Assembly: GCF_009905375.1 (NCBI RefSeq)
Contig: NC_133647.1
Coordinates: 47,860,506-47,924,505, forward strand
Source of the DNA: Apium graveolens
Taxonomy: Eukaryota; Streptophyta; Magnoliopsida; Apiales; Apiaceae
Reading direction: 5' to 3'
DNA: 64,000 nt
A program made the translations under genes and the position numbers. Under the pieces are notes generated by a model. That model searched no databases, was not told the DNA's origin, and saw only the letters and a list, made by a program, of their open reading frames with translations. This document shows, piece after piece, positions 22,457 to 32,262 of this stretch; the stretch's first letter is position 1; each line of letters opens with the position of its first letter.

Positions 22457-22546
22457 GTAAGATTCCTCCCTTTGCTTTTCGTGTCTATTTTTCCATTTTG
22501 TGCCACTTGAAGATAGCCTATTTACGTGCCCCTTACTTTTTTTCAG
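22457..22546 (+). other. 5'-UTR intron of the antisense ORF
   Basis: The donor CAG/GTAAGA at 22456/22457 and the acceptor TTTTTTTCAG ending at 22546 leave the ATG as the first bases of the next exon. Predicted from sequence only. Confidence 0.6.
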
Positions 22547-24489
22547 ATGGCTGACAAAAGAATGACCCGTTTGGCCAAGATGAACGTGGCTAGAAAGTCC
22601 AACGATTTTCCTATTCGATCGAGGTATACTTCCTTAATCGACATGATCAACACTCGAGGGGACGAGTATCCGTCTGATGCGCATCTGGACGCGCACGATC
22701 ATATCAGTGCTTTACGGGATCCCAAGGAGCTGGAAAAGTTGAGCAGCTGCTTCAAAATCAAGGAGCCTTTTAAGCTGGTTCTTGCGGGTCCGGCCGACAG
22801 GGCCTGTCAGTGGAAGAAGGACGCGCTATGCGTCTATAGGGATACTCTAAGGGCAGGTATTAGACTCCCTTTTCATCCATTCATTCCTTTGCTACTGGCT
22901 GATGTGGGCATTAGCCCTTGCCAACTTCCCCCTAATTCCTGGAGGTTGATTCTGTGCTATCTGTCGCAATGCGCCAAGCACAACGTCCTCACATCTGTTG
23001 CTGTCTTCAGGAAGATTTTTCAGTTCAAAAACAGCCCTGATAAAAGTCCGGGTTGGGTTTCTATCAACCAGCGCCCCACTATCCCCCATATCGTGAATGG
23101 GAAGTCCATCCCTGACAACAACTTGGGGTGGAAGAAAGATTTTTTGTTTGTTATTTGGGAAGGTGGAGATTGGGGCTCCCTGTTTCGATCATCCTTTGGG
23201 CTGGCCGTGGACGGGAGCCCGAATGACATAACTTTGTCTGAGGAGGAGGCTAGAGGTTTCAACCTCCTTACGCAAGACAACGACACTTCCCATTGTTGGG
23301 ACCTTATCCGGGAGACCGTCCTGGTAGAACGCGACCTTTCGCCCGTTAATAAGAAAAGTAAGTTCCCTTTCTTATCTCCTTTATTTCCTGCACTTTTATT
23401 TCACTGATTTTCAACTGACTTTGTTTGTTGCAGTGGCTGAGAAGATTGAGGAGGCTACCAAGCCGAAGGACCTGGAGACAACCAAGATGAAGAGGGCTGG
23501 GAAGGTCTTTAAAGACCCTCGACTTGGTGATCGCTTCCCTGAGTTCCTCCTTCAGGTAATGGAGCCAAGCGAGGAAGGCCCCAGCCAAGTTTTGCGCACC
23601 AAGCAGAGGCCAGGGGCCTATTTTCAACCTGCCTGGGGGATCCGGGGCAAGGACTCTATCATGGACAGCACGGCGCTGTCCAAGGAATGGTCTAAGCATT
23701 CCATCTCCCCGGTGGATTATCAAGATTTTGTCCTTCAACAGGACTTGGAGGGGAATGAGCTGTTTGGAGCCCAAGCTCTGGCGACGGTACGTACTTTACT
23801 TATGCCTTTTACAATTCTCTTTTCTTTCTTTTCTAAACCTTTGCTGTTTTCTCTTGCAGGCTAACGCCCATTTTCAAGGGGCAATTCACCAAGCCAAGGC
23901 TTGGAAGGTTGGCTTGGAAGATGCCAACAAGAAGTTGGAGGAGGCCAATCAAAAAATTGAGGCCCTTGAAGCTCAATTGGCCTCTTCCACTTCTGACCTG
24001 GAGACGGCCCGGGCTGAAAATGTCATCTTGAAGGCGCAGAAAGAAAAAGCCTTTGATGGCTGGATGGACACTCAAGAATTCAAATACTTGATGGTGGAGC
24101 ATGACGCCCTTCTTCATCCTGTTAGCTATAAGAAAGGCTGGGACGCTGCTGTGGAGGCCATCCAGGATGAGTTTCCCGAGGTCCTTGAGCAGTCGCCCTT
24201 TCCTTGCCCAGTGCGGGTTCCAGAGCTTGGAGGTGTTACTGAAAAGCTTGCTGGCATGATCAAGAATGAAGAGGAGGAAGATTCCTCCCAGGAGGAATTC
24301 GAGCCTGTCGCTAAGAAGGCCAGGGTGGAAGAATCTCCCAAAGCAGCGCCTCAACAGCCATCATCTCCAGCCGAGGGAACTTCTACAGGGACTTCGGAGG
24401 GGACGACCGAGATGTCCGAAGAAACGACTGAAACTTCCGAAGAGACTTCGGATAGTGGTTCTGAGGAATCTCAGCCTTCCAAGGCCTAG
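22547..24489 (+). CDS. Antisense ORF of Tat element B (three coding exons, 597 aa), Transposase_28-like
   Basis: Coding exons are 22547-23357, 23434-23786 and 23860-24489. The introns have GTAAGT/GCAG and GTACGT/GCAG ends, and the phases join without a stop. ATG at 22547 follows a 5'-UTR intron directly. Exon 1 carries the PNSWR...VFRKIFQFK...GWVSINQR...WKKDFLFV pattern of the Pfam family called 'putative gypsy type transposon'. Exon 3 starts with a predicted coiled coil (WKVGLEDANKKLEEANQKIE) and ends in a Ser/Glu/Thr-rich acidic tail. Such ORFs, antisense to pol near the 3' end, are known from Tat-lineage elements; their role is unknown. It converges on integrase, whose stop is 336 bp away. 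It is uninterrupted although gag-pol is not. Confidence 0.8.
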
Positions 24490-25813
24490 CTTTTTGTATA
24501 TCTTCTTTTTGTACTTTATTTATATCAGAACTTGTTACCCTTCGGGGTTATGTTTTATACGTTGCTTTTCTTGCCTTTTTCTGTTTTAACTTTACAATCT
24601 TAATATGCATTTGAACCTTAAACATCCTTGGATTGAAATAATTTCAAGCTCTTTAATATGAAGTCTGGTTTTTCAAAACCTTACACAGCATGGGTTCGAC
24701 CCTAATCAATAATAATTAGACATTGTAAATTCTACTGGAATATAAAATTCTACGCGAGCAAAGCTTCCAGGTGCTTTTAAACCTATTTGTCACAATGACA
24801 AGTGAGAATCGTACTTAGCCTATCTTACACATAGTAAACCTTCAGGTTTTGTGCATGCCAGGTCCTCGGGACTTCAAAACCATCCATAGTTTCCAGCTTG
24901 TAGGTTCCTCTACCCTGAACGCTCTTGACTCTGTACGGCCCCTCCCAATTTGGGGCGAGCTTTCCTTTCTGTCCGACACCAGAAGCCTCTATTTTTCTCA
25001 AAACTAGATCACCTTGTTTAAAAAACCTCTCTTTAACCCTTAAGTTGTAGTAGAATGAAGCTTTTTTCTGATATTCTACTATCTTTGCATGTGCTTTATC
25101 TCGCACTTCATCGATTAAATCCAGGGCTAACTTCTGCCCTTCTTCATTTTCTTTTTCATCAAAAGCCTGAATCCTTGGAGAGGAATGTGATATCTCCACG
25201 GGAACTACTGCTTCTGCCCCATATGCCAACATGAAAGGAGTTGCATCTGTCGTGACTCTACAGGTAGTCCTATAGGCCCATAATATGGGAAGTATCTCAT
25301 CCACCCAATTATTTCTTGACTTTTCGATCCTCTTCTTTAGTCCATCCAGGATTATCCGATTTGCTACCTCCGCTTGCCCATTGGCTTGCGGGTGAGCCAC
25401 AGAGGTGAACCGTAACTCAATTTCATTTTCTTCGCAATACTTCTTGAATTCCTCGTTGTTGAATTGTGTTCCATTGTCAGTGACGAAGATACGGGGAATT
25501 CCATATCGGCACATAATGTTTTCCCACAGGAATTGTGTAACCTGCTTAGTTGTGATTTTGGCCAAAGGTTTGGCTTCGATCCACTTGGTGAAATAATCAA
25601 TGGCTACAATCAGAAACTTCCTTTGTGCTGTGGCCATAGGAAAAGGCCCTAGAATATCCATCCCCCACATAGCAAAGGGAATAGGTGAGTTGATAGAGGT
25701 CAGCATCTCGGGGGGTTGTCTGGCGACTGGTGCATGCTTCTGACAGCGATCACACTTCTTTACATATTCTTTGGCATCAGCCATCATTTCTGGCCAATAG
25801 AAGCCTAAACGGG
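22914..25813. repeat. Right (native) arm of the 2.9-kb inverted repeat
   Basis: Pairs with 18793-21692. The spacer between the arms is 1221 bp (21693-22913). Both ends fall inside genes: in exon 1 of the antisense ORF, and in integrase just before GFYWPEMM. Confidence 0.95.
24490..24824. other. Convergent 3' region between antisense ORF and pol
   Basis: 335 bp shared by the 3' ends of the two opposing transcription units. There is no reading frame. Candidate poly(A) contexts (TTTGTA, AATAAT) exist on both strands, but none is decisive. Confidence 0.5.
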
Positions 25814-26438
25814 TTATCTTATGAGCCAAGGCCCTGCCCCCCAAGTGTTGCCCACAAATACCTCCATGCACTTCCTCAAGAGCTAAGCGTGCCTCATCGG
25901 GCCTGAGACACCTCAAGTAAGGAACCACGAAAGATCTTTTATATAGAATCCCATCTATCAAAGAGTACCTTAGTGCTCGAACAGTTAACTTCCGTGCCTC
26001 AATTGCATCGCTTGGCAACCAACCGGTCTGAATGTGAGCCTTGATGGGATCAATCCATGACGTCCCCAAGCCTATGGGAGCCACCAGCTTAACATCTATG
26101 CTTCGTGTCTTCAAAACACGGAAGTACACACTTCCTGAACTTTCTTCAATCTCAGATGAAGCAAACTTTGATAGCGCATCTGCTTTAGCATTTTCTTCCC
26201 TTGGAATGTGTTCAACATGGCATTCATTAAATTGGGTCATCACAGCCCTTACTAGGCGAACATACTTAGCCATCGTATCATCCCTTGCCTCAAACTCTCC
26301 CTTTACCTGGGATATGATCAGCTTCGAGTCTCCACGGACCTTTAAGTTTTTGACTCTAAGTGTCCCAGCTAGACCAAGGCCAGCAATCAGGGCTTCATAC
26401 TCTGCCTCATTGTTTGTGGTTGGGAAGTCTAGCTTCAT
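24825..26438 (-). CDS. Tat element B second RNase H (3' part) and integrase, open frame
   Basis: 537 codons are open on the minus strand. The first ~95 residues are the archaeal-type RNase H (NNEAEYEALIAGL, VRGDSKLIISQVKG, ENAKADALSK). Integrase follows: the zinc finger (HGGICGQHLGG with CDRCQ), the DDE core (D in WGMDILGPF, D in VTDNGTQF, E in NGQAEVANR), and a C-terminal module ending LKVYYV at 24825. It is the best preserved part of this pol. The start of the second RNase H lies upstream in the same frame but behind two stops (about 26453 and 26533). Integrase inserts the cDNA into chromosomes. Confidence 0.9.
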   Translation of the reverse strand: MKLDFPTTNNEAEYEALIAGLGLAGTLRVKNLKVRGDSKLIISQVKGEFEARDDTMAKYVRLVRAVMTQFNECHVEHIPREENAKADALSKFASSEIEESSGSVYFRVLKTRSIDVKLVAPIGLGTSWIDPIKAHIQTGWLPSDAIEARKLTVRALRYSLIDGILYKRSFVVPYLRCLRPDEARLALEEVHGGICGQHLGGRALAHKITRLGFYWPEMMADAKEYVKKCDRCQKHAPVARQPPEMLTSINSPIPFAMWGMDILGPFPMATAQRKFLIVAIDYFTKWIEAKPLAKITTKQVTQFLWENIMCRYGIPRIFVTDNGTQFNNEEFKKYCEENEIELRFTSVAHPQANGQAEVANRIILDGLKKRIEKSRNNWVDEILPILWAYRTTCRVTTDATPFMLAYGAEAVVPVEISHSSPRIQAFDEKENEEGQKLALDLIDEVRDKAHAKIVEYQKKASFYYNLRVKERFFKQGDLVLRKIEASGVGQKGKLAPNWEGPYRVKSVQGRGTYKLETMDGFEVPRTWHAQNLKVYYV

Positions 26439-27050
26439 GGCATACTCAATTTAGAATCCATCAGGGCTTTGCAAAACCAACCCTGCTCCACTGGAATTTG
26501 TTTTTGATGCTCCATCAAAATAGAGAACCCAATATTATTTCTCCTTATCCCCATTGTCGACTCCCTTGTCTTGAGGTATGGTATCTTCCTGCCCCCCGGC
26601 TTCTTGGTTGGGTATGGTACATTCCACCACGAAGTCAGCTAGTGCCTGGGCTTTTATGGCCGTATGTGGCTTATACTTGAGATCGAACTCTCTCAACTCT
26701 ATTGCCCACTTAATCAGTCTCCCACTTGCCTTGGGACTGTGAATGATATTTCTCAGTGGCTGATTTGTTAGCACTTCAATTTGGTGAGCTTGAAAATAAG
26801 GACGCAGCTTTCTTGAAGCCATTACCAAGGCTAAAGCGAATTTCTCAATGGCTGAATAATTCAACTCAGCACCATGCAAAATTTTGCTGACATAGTATAC
26901 GGGTTTCTGGACTTTCAGTTCCTCCTTAACCAACACGGCGCTCAAGGCGCTCTCTGAAACAGCCAAGTACAAGAATAAAACTTCATTCAGAACTGGCTTG
27001 GCCAACAACGGGGCCTGGCCCATATACTTCTTTAACTCTTCAAATGCCTT
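26439..27050 (-). pseudogene. Tat element B first RNase H and start of the second, broken
   Basis: The frame 27023-26535 reads the first RNase H (YLAVSESALSAVLVKEE, YYVSKILHGAELNYS, then FDLKYKPHTAIKAQALADF). It ends at a TAA just before YWVLYFDGASKTNSSGAG, the start of the second RNase H, and another TAA interrupts GF-stop-IEYAMKLDF. The first domain shows Ser-Glu where an Asp-Thr or Glu-Thr is more usual. Stops at 27051, about 26533 and about 26453 separate these domains from RT and integrase. Confidence 0.85.
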
Positions 27051-28115
27051 CTAATTTTCCTCACTCCATACAAAGTCTTTGATGTTCTTTAGTGACTTGA
27101 AAAATGACAAGCACTTGTCTCCTGACTTGGAGATGAATCGTCCTAACGCAGCAACCCTTCTTGTGAGCTTCTGAACATCCTTGACAGTTTTGGGTGGTTC
27201 CATGTCTAGGATTTCCTTTATTTTATCGGGGTTTACCTCAATTCCCCTCTTCGAGACCATCAATCCCAAGAATTTTCCAGATCCTACTCCGAAAGCACAC
27301 TTCGTCGGATTCAACATCATCTTGTGGTACCTCAGGACCTCAAAAGCTTCCCTTAAATGGGCTATATGATCAGTCTTTACTAGACTCTTGACTAACATGT
27401 CATCAACATAGACTTTCATAGTCTTACCAATAAGATCCTTAAAAATTCTATTCACCAACCTCTGATAGGTGGCTCCTGCATTCTTGAGACCAAACGCCAT
27501 AACAAGATAACAATAAACACCAAAGTCAGTGATAAATGATACCTTTGGAATGTCATCCTTATGCATTTTGATCTGGTTGTATCCGCTAAACCCATCCATG
27601 AAACTCAGCATCTCATGTCCAGCGGTGGCATCAATCAAAGTATCAATTCTAGGCAGCGGAAAACAGTCTTTGGGGCATGCATCATTCAGATCGGTGAAGT
27701 CTATACACATCCTCCACTTTCCATTAGCCTTCTTCACCATTACAGGGTTTGCTAACCACTCTGGAAATTGAATCTCCTCAATGAAACCAGCCTCTAAGAG
27801 CTTTTCCACTTCCTGCTTTATAGCCTCTTGTCTTTCCGGGGCAAAATTTCTTTTCTTTTGTTTCACTGTCTTCCGGCTTGGATCTACGTTTAGCTTGTGA
27901 GTAATTAACTCCGGGTCTATGCCTGGCATATCAGCTGCTGACCATGCAAACACATCACTATTTTCTTGCAAAAATTTCACTAACTTCCCTCTAAGGGGCT
28001 CCTCTAATGTGGCTCCAATGAAAGTCGTCCTCTCAGGATTCTCGGGGTCTAAAGGAACCGAAACCAATTCTTCTGCTGGCCTTCCTCTATTCTCATTATT
28101 TTCTCGAACATCCAT
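27051..28115 (-). pseudogene. Tat element B reverse transcriptase
   Basis: 354 open codons on the minus strand. Motifs in order: FAPERQEAIKQEVEKLLEAG, WLANPVMVKKANGKWRMC, DFTDLNDACPKDCFPLP, MDGFSGYNQI, the catalytic YVDDMLVKS box, and the thumb/connection LTRRVAALGRFISKSGDKC. The domain itself looks complete. It is cut off upstream by a one-base frameshift near 28130-28140, and downstream by a TAG at 27051-27053 before KAFEELKKYMG. Confidence 0.9.
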
Positions 28116-29080
28116 ATCTTCAATAGGAAGAACCTGCCCCCGACTCCATCTGCCCTCAAAGAGGCCACATAACAGCTTCTAGCCATTTTTTGATCTCCTC
28201 TCTCTTCTCCAATCCCGTTTCGGGTGGGAAACTTCATGACTGAATGGTAGGAAGAGGGGACTTCCTTGAAGGCATGTATCCCTGTTCTCCCCATGATAGC
28301 ATTATAAGTTGAACTAGCCTTTACCACCACGAAATCCAGCATCTGTGTTGCTTGCCTTGGCTCCGTACCTATGGTGGTTGGCAATTTGATTATCCCTTCC
28401 ACAGGACATTCTACTCCAGCAAATCCATATATCGGCATGTCGGTTGGTGTTAACTGAGAGTCATTATACCCCATCCTTAGAAAGGTGTCGTGGAGCAAGA
28501 TATCCACAGAAGCACCATTATCCACAAGGACCCTCTTAACCGGGCTATTTCCCATTATTGGTGTTATGACCAGTGGGTCGTCATGGGGAAACTTCACACC
28601 CTCTAGGTCGGAATCATCAAAAGCCAATGTTACTTCTGTCCTGGCCCTCTTCGGGGCTTCTCCAACAATATGCATAACCTCTCTAGTATATGCCTTTCTG
28701 GAATTTTTGGACAATCCAGCAGCAGTTGGACCTCCAAAGATCGTGTTTATCACAGGCCCTCGAGGTCTCGGCCCTCCATAAATGGTGTTTATAACTGGTC
28801 CTCTAGGCTGGGGGTTTCGCCCCTGATCGTCTTGGTCCCTCCTACGATCTTCAAAGTTCTTCCTTCCATTATTATTTCTGTCCCCTCCATCTCCAGTATA
28901 CTTGTTCAATCTTCCTTTTCGAATCAAAAACTCAATTTCATCTTTCAATTGCCTACACTCATCGGTGTCATGGCCAACATCTTTGTGAAACCTGCAATAC
29001 TTGCCCTTATCTAGCTTGGCGGGATCAGCCTTCAAGGGCTTAGGCCAGCGAATATCTCTGTCTTTCTCAATCTCCATCAA
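28116..29080 (-). pseudogene. Tat element B gag zinc knuckle and protease
   Basis: The minus strand opens with a DIRWPKPLKADPAK block, then CRFHKDVGHDTDECRQLKDE (a CCHC-like knuckle used by Tat gags). After a linker with duplicated INTIYGGP/INTIFGGP comes the aspartic protease: DDPLVITPIMG, then the active site VDNGASVDILLHDTF, then IIKLPTTIGT and the YNAIMGRTGI flap region. The frame shifts near 28135, after ASLRADGVGG. Confidence 0.88.
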
Positions 29081-29089
29081 AATTTGATT

Positions 29090-30524
29090 TCAAGGAGCAT
29101 TCAGCTTAGCGTATTCAGTGAACTTTTGCCCAGGTCCTCCCTTCTTGGGGGTTGAATACGGGTTTTGTTCGGTTCTAGGATATTTGTCCTTAGCGATATA
29201 CTCCAAATCAGTTTTTCGTTTCTTGCCTCCAGTGGGCTCATTACTTACTACGGTCTTCCTCATACTTTCTTCAACCTTGATATACTTCCCTGCCCTCTCT
29301 TGGAGCTGCAACATGCTCTCAGGGGGTCGTTTGGCCAAAGACATCTTGAAAAACTCATCCCTAGTTCCTTGTTGCAGTGCTATCATGGCTACCTTATCAT
29401 CAAGGTCTGGGACTTTTAAAGCCTCCTTTGTAAAACGATTCAGGTAATCTCTTAAGGATTCCTTAGCTCCCTGCACAAGACTCATAAGAGATGCTGAACT
29501 TTTCTCATGGACTCTTCCACTGATGAATTGCTTAATAAAAGCCTGACTTAATTCTCTGAATGATCCAATAGAATTTGGGGGTAGGCGACTGTACCATCTT
29601 TGAGCCATACCCGACAGGGTTTGAGGGAAGGCCCGACATTTTATAGCATCATTCACGGGTTGCAGCAGCAGTGCATTAGAGAATGTCCTAACATGATTAG
29701 CGGGGTCTCCCGTGCCATCATAGGCTTTGATAGTGGGCATCTTGAATTTCCTTGAGATATGGGCATTCATTATCTCTTCTGTGAAGGGTGGAGTTGGATC
29801 ATCAGGATCTCCAAGGGAAGGAGATTGCTTGGATCAGTTCTTGGGACAGCAGCCCTTCTTCTTACCGGACCATCCAGGTCTATGATAGGAGGAGGATTTC
29901 TCCCCCTAGGAGGTATGTGGGGTCTGGTGGCTTGGTGAGCCTCCAAATCACGCCTCAGCCTTTGGATTTCAGCCTCATGAGCCCTGATCTTTTCCTGCAT
30001 TTCTTGGGGATTCGCCCCTGGGGTGCTTTGGGGGCGTTGCCTTCCATCGGCCATTGGCTCTTTTCCAGGACGCCTCCTTCTCGGGGCCACTTCATCATCC
30101 GAAGATTCGGAGTCTCTCTCAGTGTATGGACCAGAAAATTCCCGATCCTCAGGGATAGGATCCAAACCTCGTATATAGGGGGGCGACCGCCCTCGTGCTT
30201 CACTTCGTCCAGCATATCCGCTTCCTCCAACCTCAGGGTGAAGGGGCATCCCATAAGGGGGGTTAGTAGTAACAATAGTTGAATTTCATACCCGACGGGT
30301 CGAGAATTCACAGGTATATGTATTTGTTGAACTTGAGGATTCGTACCTTGAATCGGGGGAGTTGTCCCTTGTAGCTGGGGTTGAGTTGCCCCTGTCTCGG
30401 CTTCCTCCTGAGTAGATGCATAAGTTGAATGGGGAGGAACCTCCACGGTTGATGAAATCACCTGGGTTGTCTCTAATGGTGTTCCTTCCTCTAGAGCTCC
30501 AATTGTTCTCCGTGTTCTCGCCAT
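29090..30524 (-). pseudogene. Tat element B gag, with frameshifts
   Basis: The ATG at 30524 (MARTRRTIGALEEG) is 17 bases from the primer site, so the leader is very short. The N-terminal part (Pro/Thr/Gln-rich) loses frame near 30270. A middle part (30249-29770) with ESSDDEVAPRRRRPGKE and a coiled coil (MQEKIRAHEAEIQRLRRDLE) loses frame again near 29800. The core gag domain (FKMPTIKAYDGTGDP, FPQTLSGMAQRWYSRLPP, FISGRVHEK, YLNRFTKEALKV) runs from 29770 to a TGA at 29090-29088, a likely CGA-to-TGA change, which separates it from the zinc knuckle. Confidence 0.88.
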
Positions 30525-30540
30525 GGTTGTTGTTATGATT

Positions 30541-30556
30541 CCCACAGACGGCGCCA
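30541..30556 (-). other. Primer binding site of element B
   Basis: The minus strand reads TGGCGCCGTCTGTGGG two bases inside the 5' LTR. The TGGCGCCG start is typical for Tat and related plant Ty3/gypsy elements. Confidence 0.8.
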
Positions 30557-30558
30557 AA

Positions 30559-31127
30559 TGTTGTGGATAAAAAACTAAGGTTATTACTTGCTGTATTTAA
30601 TACTAAGATTCGGGAGCTCAAGGCCTTTAATGGTTGCTCTCGTGTTTCGTGACTCAATCTGCCTTTACGAGATGCCTACGTATCTCTGTGAATTAGAGAA
30701 TCAAGCCAAAAAACGTAGTTCTGATTGGTGGGGGTGAGACCCCTTATATAGATGTTGGGAGTCCTTGAATTGGACTTGGTATAGGAGACTTGGTGGGCAA
30801 GTCTCATAATTAGAATGGACTTTAGAGTCCTAGATAGTAGGAAACTGATTCCTTATCCTTTTAGGTCCCCTTGAGGCTAATCTCCAAGGATTTATATCCT
30901 TATCGGGACTCTTTTCAACATCTGATTTGTCCCTTATTAATTAATTACGAAATTAATTAATAATCAGGGCTTTTGAGCCTTTTTTATTCCATCAGGCCTG
31001 ATCTGGTCCATCAGGCTTAACCTTTCTGGTCTGAGTATCATATATCTTTTTATTGGGCCTAGCAGCCCACAGCTTGTACAATTAATGCAGTATAAATTAT
31101 ACAAGCATAATTTATTTATCCCTATCA
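30559..31127 (-). repeat. Element B 5' LTR, 569 bp
   Basis: TGTTGTGGATAAAAAACTAA to TTATCCCTATCA in plus orientation. Five transitions separate it from the 3' LTR. Confidence 0.95.
30743..30752 (-). promoter_or_regulatory. TATA box in the 5' LTR of B
   Basis: The minus strand reads CTATATAAGGGGTCTCACCC, about 190 bases from the end of the LTR. It is the best candidate for the core promoter of the genomic RNA and is also present in the other LTR. Confidence 0.55.
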
Positions 31128-31132
31128 AGGAT
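31128..31132. repeat. Right target-site duplication of B (AGGAT)
   Basis: Copy of 3588-3592. Confidence 0.93.
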
Positions 31133-32262
31133 GTTCTTCACTGCTTTTCAGTGGTCTTCTCCTGGATCGGACTGATATCTGCTTGTCACACTAATTTAGT
31201 AAGCAACATCAGGCCTAGTACATAACATCGTATACATGATAGATCCTATTGCTGTAGCATAAGGAATCTTACTCATACGCTCTCTTTCCTCAGGTGTCTT
31301 AGGAGACATCCTTTTGGAAAGGGATACTCCATAGCTCATCAATATGAGACCTCTCTTGGAATTTTCCATGCTAAACCTTTTAAGCACTTTCTCGATGTAT
31401 GTACCCCGGGTAAGACCTATCATTATTCTAGATCTATCTCTATAGATCTTCATACCGAGAATGTAGGATGCTTCTCCCAAGTTCTTCATAGTGAAGTTCT
31501 TCGATAGCCACATTTTGACTGATTGTAGCATCAATATATCATCTCCTATAAGAAGTATGTCATCCACATACAGTACAAGAAATGTTAACGCGCTCCCACG
31601 AACCTTCTTGTAGACACATGGTTCATCTTTTTGATAAAACCAAACTCTATGATTGTCTCTTCAAAATGGATGTTCCATCTATGAGAAGCTTGCTTTAATC
31701 CATATATGGTTCGTAGCAGCTTATACACTAGGTGTTCATTCCCTTTGGAAACAAAACCCTCTGGCTGTGTCATATACACTTCCTCTTCAAGTTTCCCATT
31801 GAGAAAGGCCATTTTGACATCTATTTGCCAGATCTCATAGTCGTAGTTAGCAACAATCACAAGCAAATTCCGAATTGATTACAACAGGGCTACAGGCGAA
31901 AAAGTTTCATCAAAGTCAATCCCTTGCCTTTGTCTGAATCCTTTTGCCACGAGCCTAACCTTATAGGTCTCCACCTGGACATCTGCTCCAATCTTTCTTT
32001 TGTATACCCATTTACACCCAATAGGCTTTACATTCTTTGGTGCTTTAACCATAGTCCATACTTGGTTGACATACATAGATTCCATTTGGGATTCCATGGC
32101 ACTCTGCCATTTCTCCGAGTCAATATTACTCATAGCCTCATTATAGGTCATAGGGTCGTCATCATCAATGAATGACAACTCATTTTCATTCTCAATGACA
32201 AGGCCATAATACCTCTCAGGTTGGCGCGACACTCTCCCTGACCTACGAATGGGCTGTTCCAC
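31133..32262 (-). pseudogene. Copia A2 reverse transcriptase and RNase H start
   Basis: Minus-strand blocks: 32262-31879 (MTYNEAMSNIDSEKWQSAM, GCKWVYKRK, LVAKGFRQRQGIDFDETFSP), 31866-31585 ([31 protein letters not shown]) and 31567-31196 (LYVDDILLIG upstream, MKNLGEASYILGMKIYRD, YATAIGSIMYTMLCTRPDV). A TAA after FSPVALL and a frameshift near 31600 separate the blocks. The YVDD box is intact. RNase H begins at about 31150 and continues beyond element B. Confidence 0.88.

Larger units (their letters stand above)
3593..31127 (-). mobile_element. Tat-lineage Ty3/gypsy element B, inserted in Copia A and split by element C
   Basis: B is bounded by TG...CA ends and AGGAT duplications. Without nested element C it is about 13.6 kb. 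Its order on the minus strand is: 5' LTR (30559-31127), primer site, gag, protease, RT, RNase H, a second (archaeal-type) RNase H, integrase, a convergent antisense ORF, a repeat-rich 3' region carrying a 2.9-kb inverted copy, polypurine tract and 3' LTR. The double RNase H, the DNGAS protease and the antisense ORF place it in the Tat lineage. The two LTRs differ at five of 569 positions, all transitions. Gag and most of pol carry stops and frameshifts, so it is not autonomous. Confidence 0.93.

Noticed and set aside
18793..25813. The inverted repeat as a DNA transposon with long terminal inverted repeats
   Set aside because: No target duplication flanks the pair. Both outer and inner ends fall inside retrotransposon genes or arrays, and no transposase is present.
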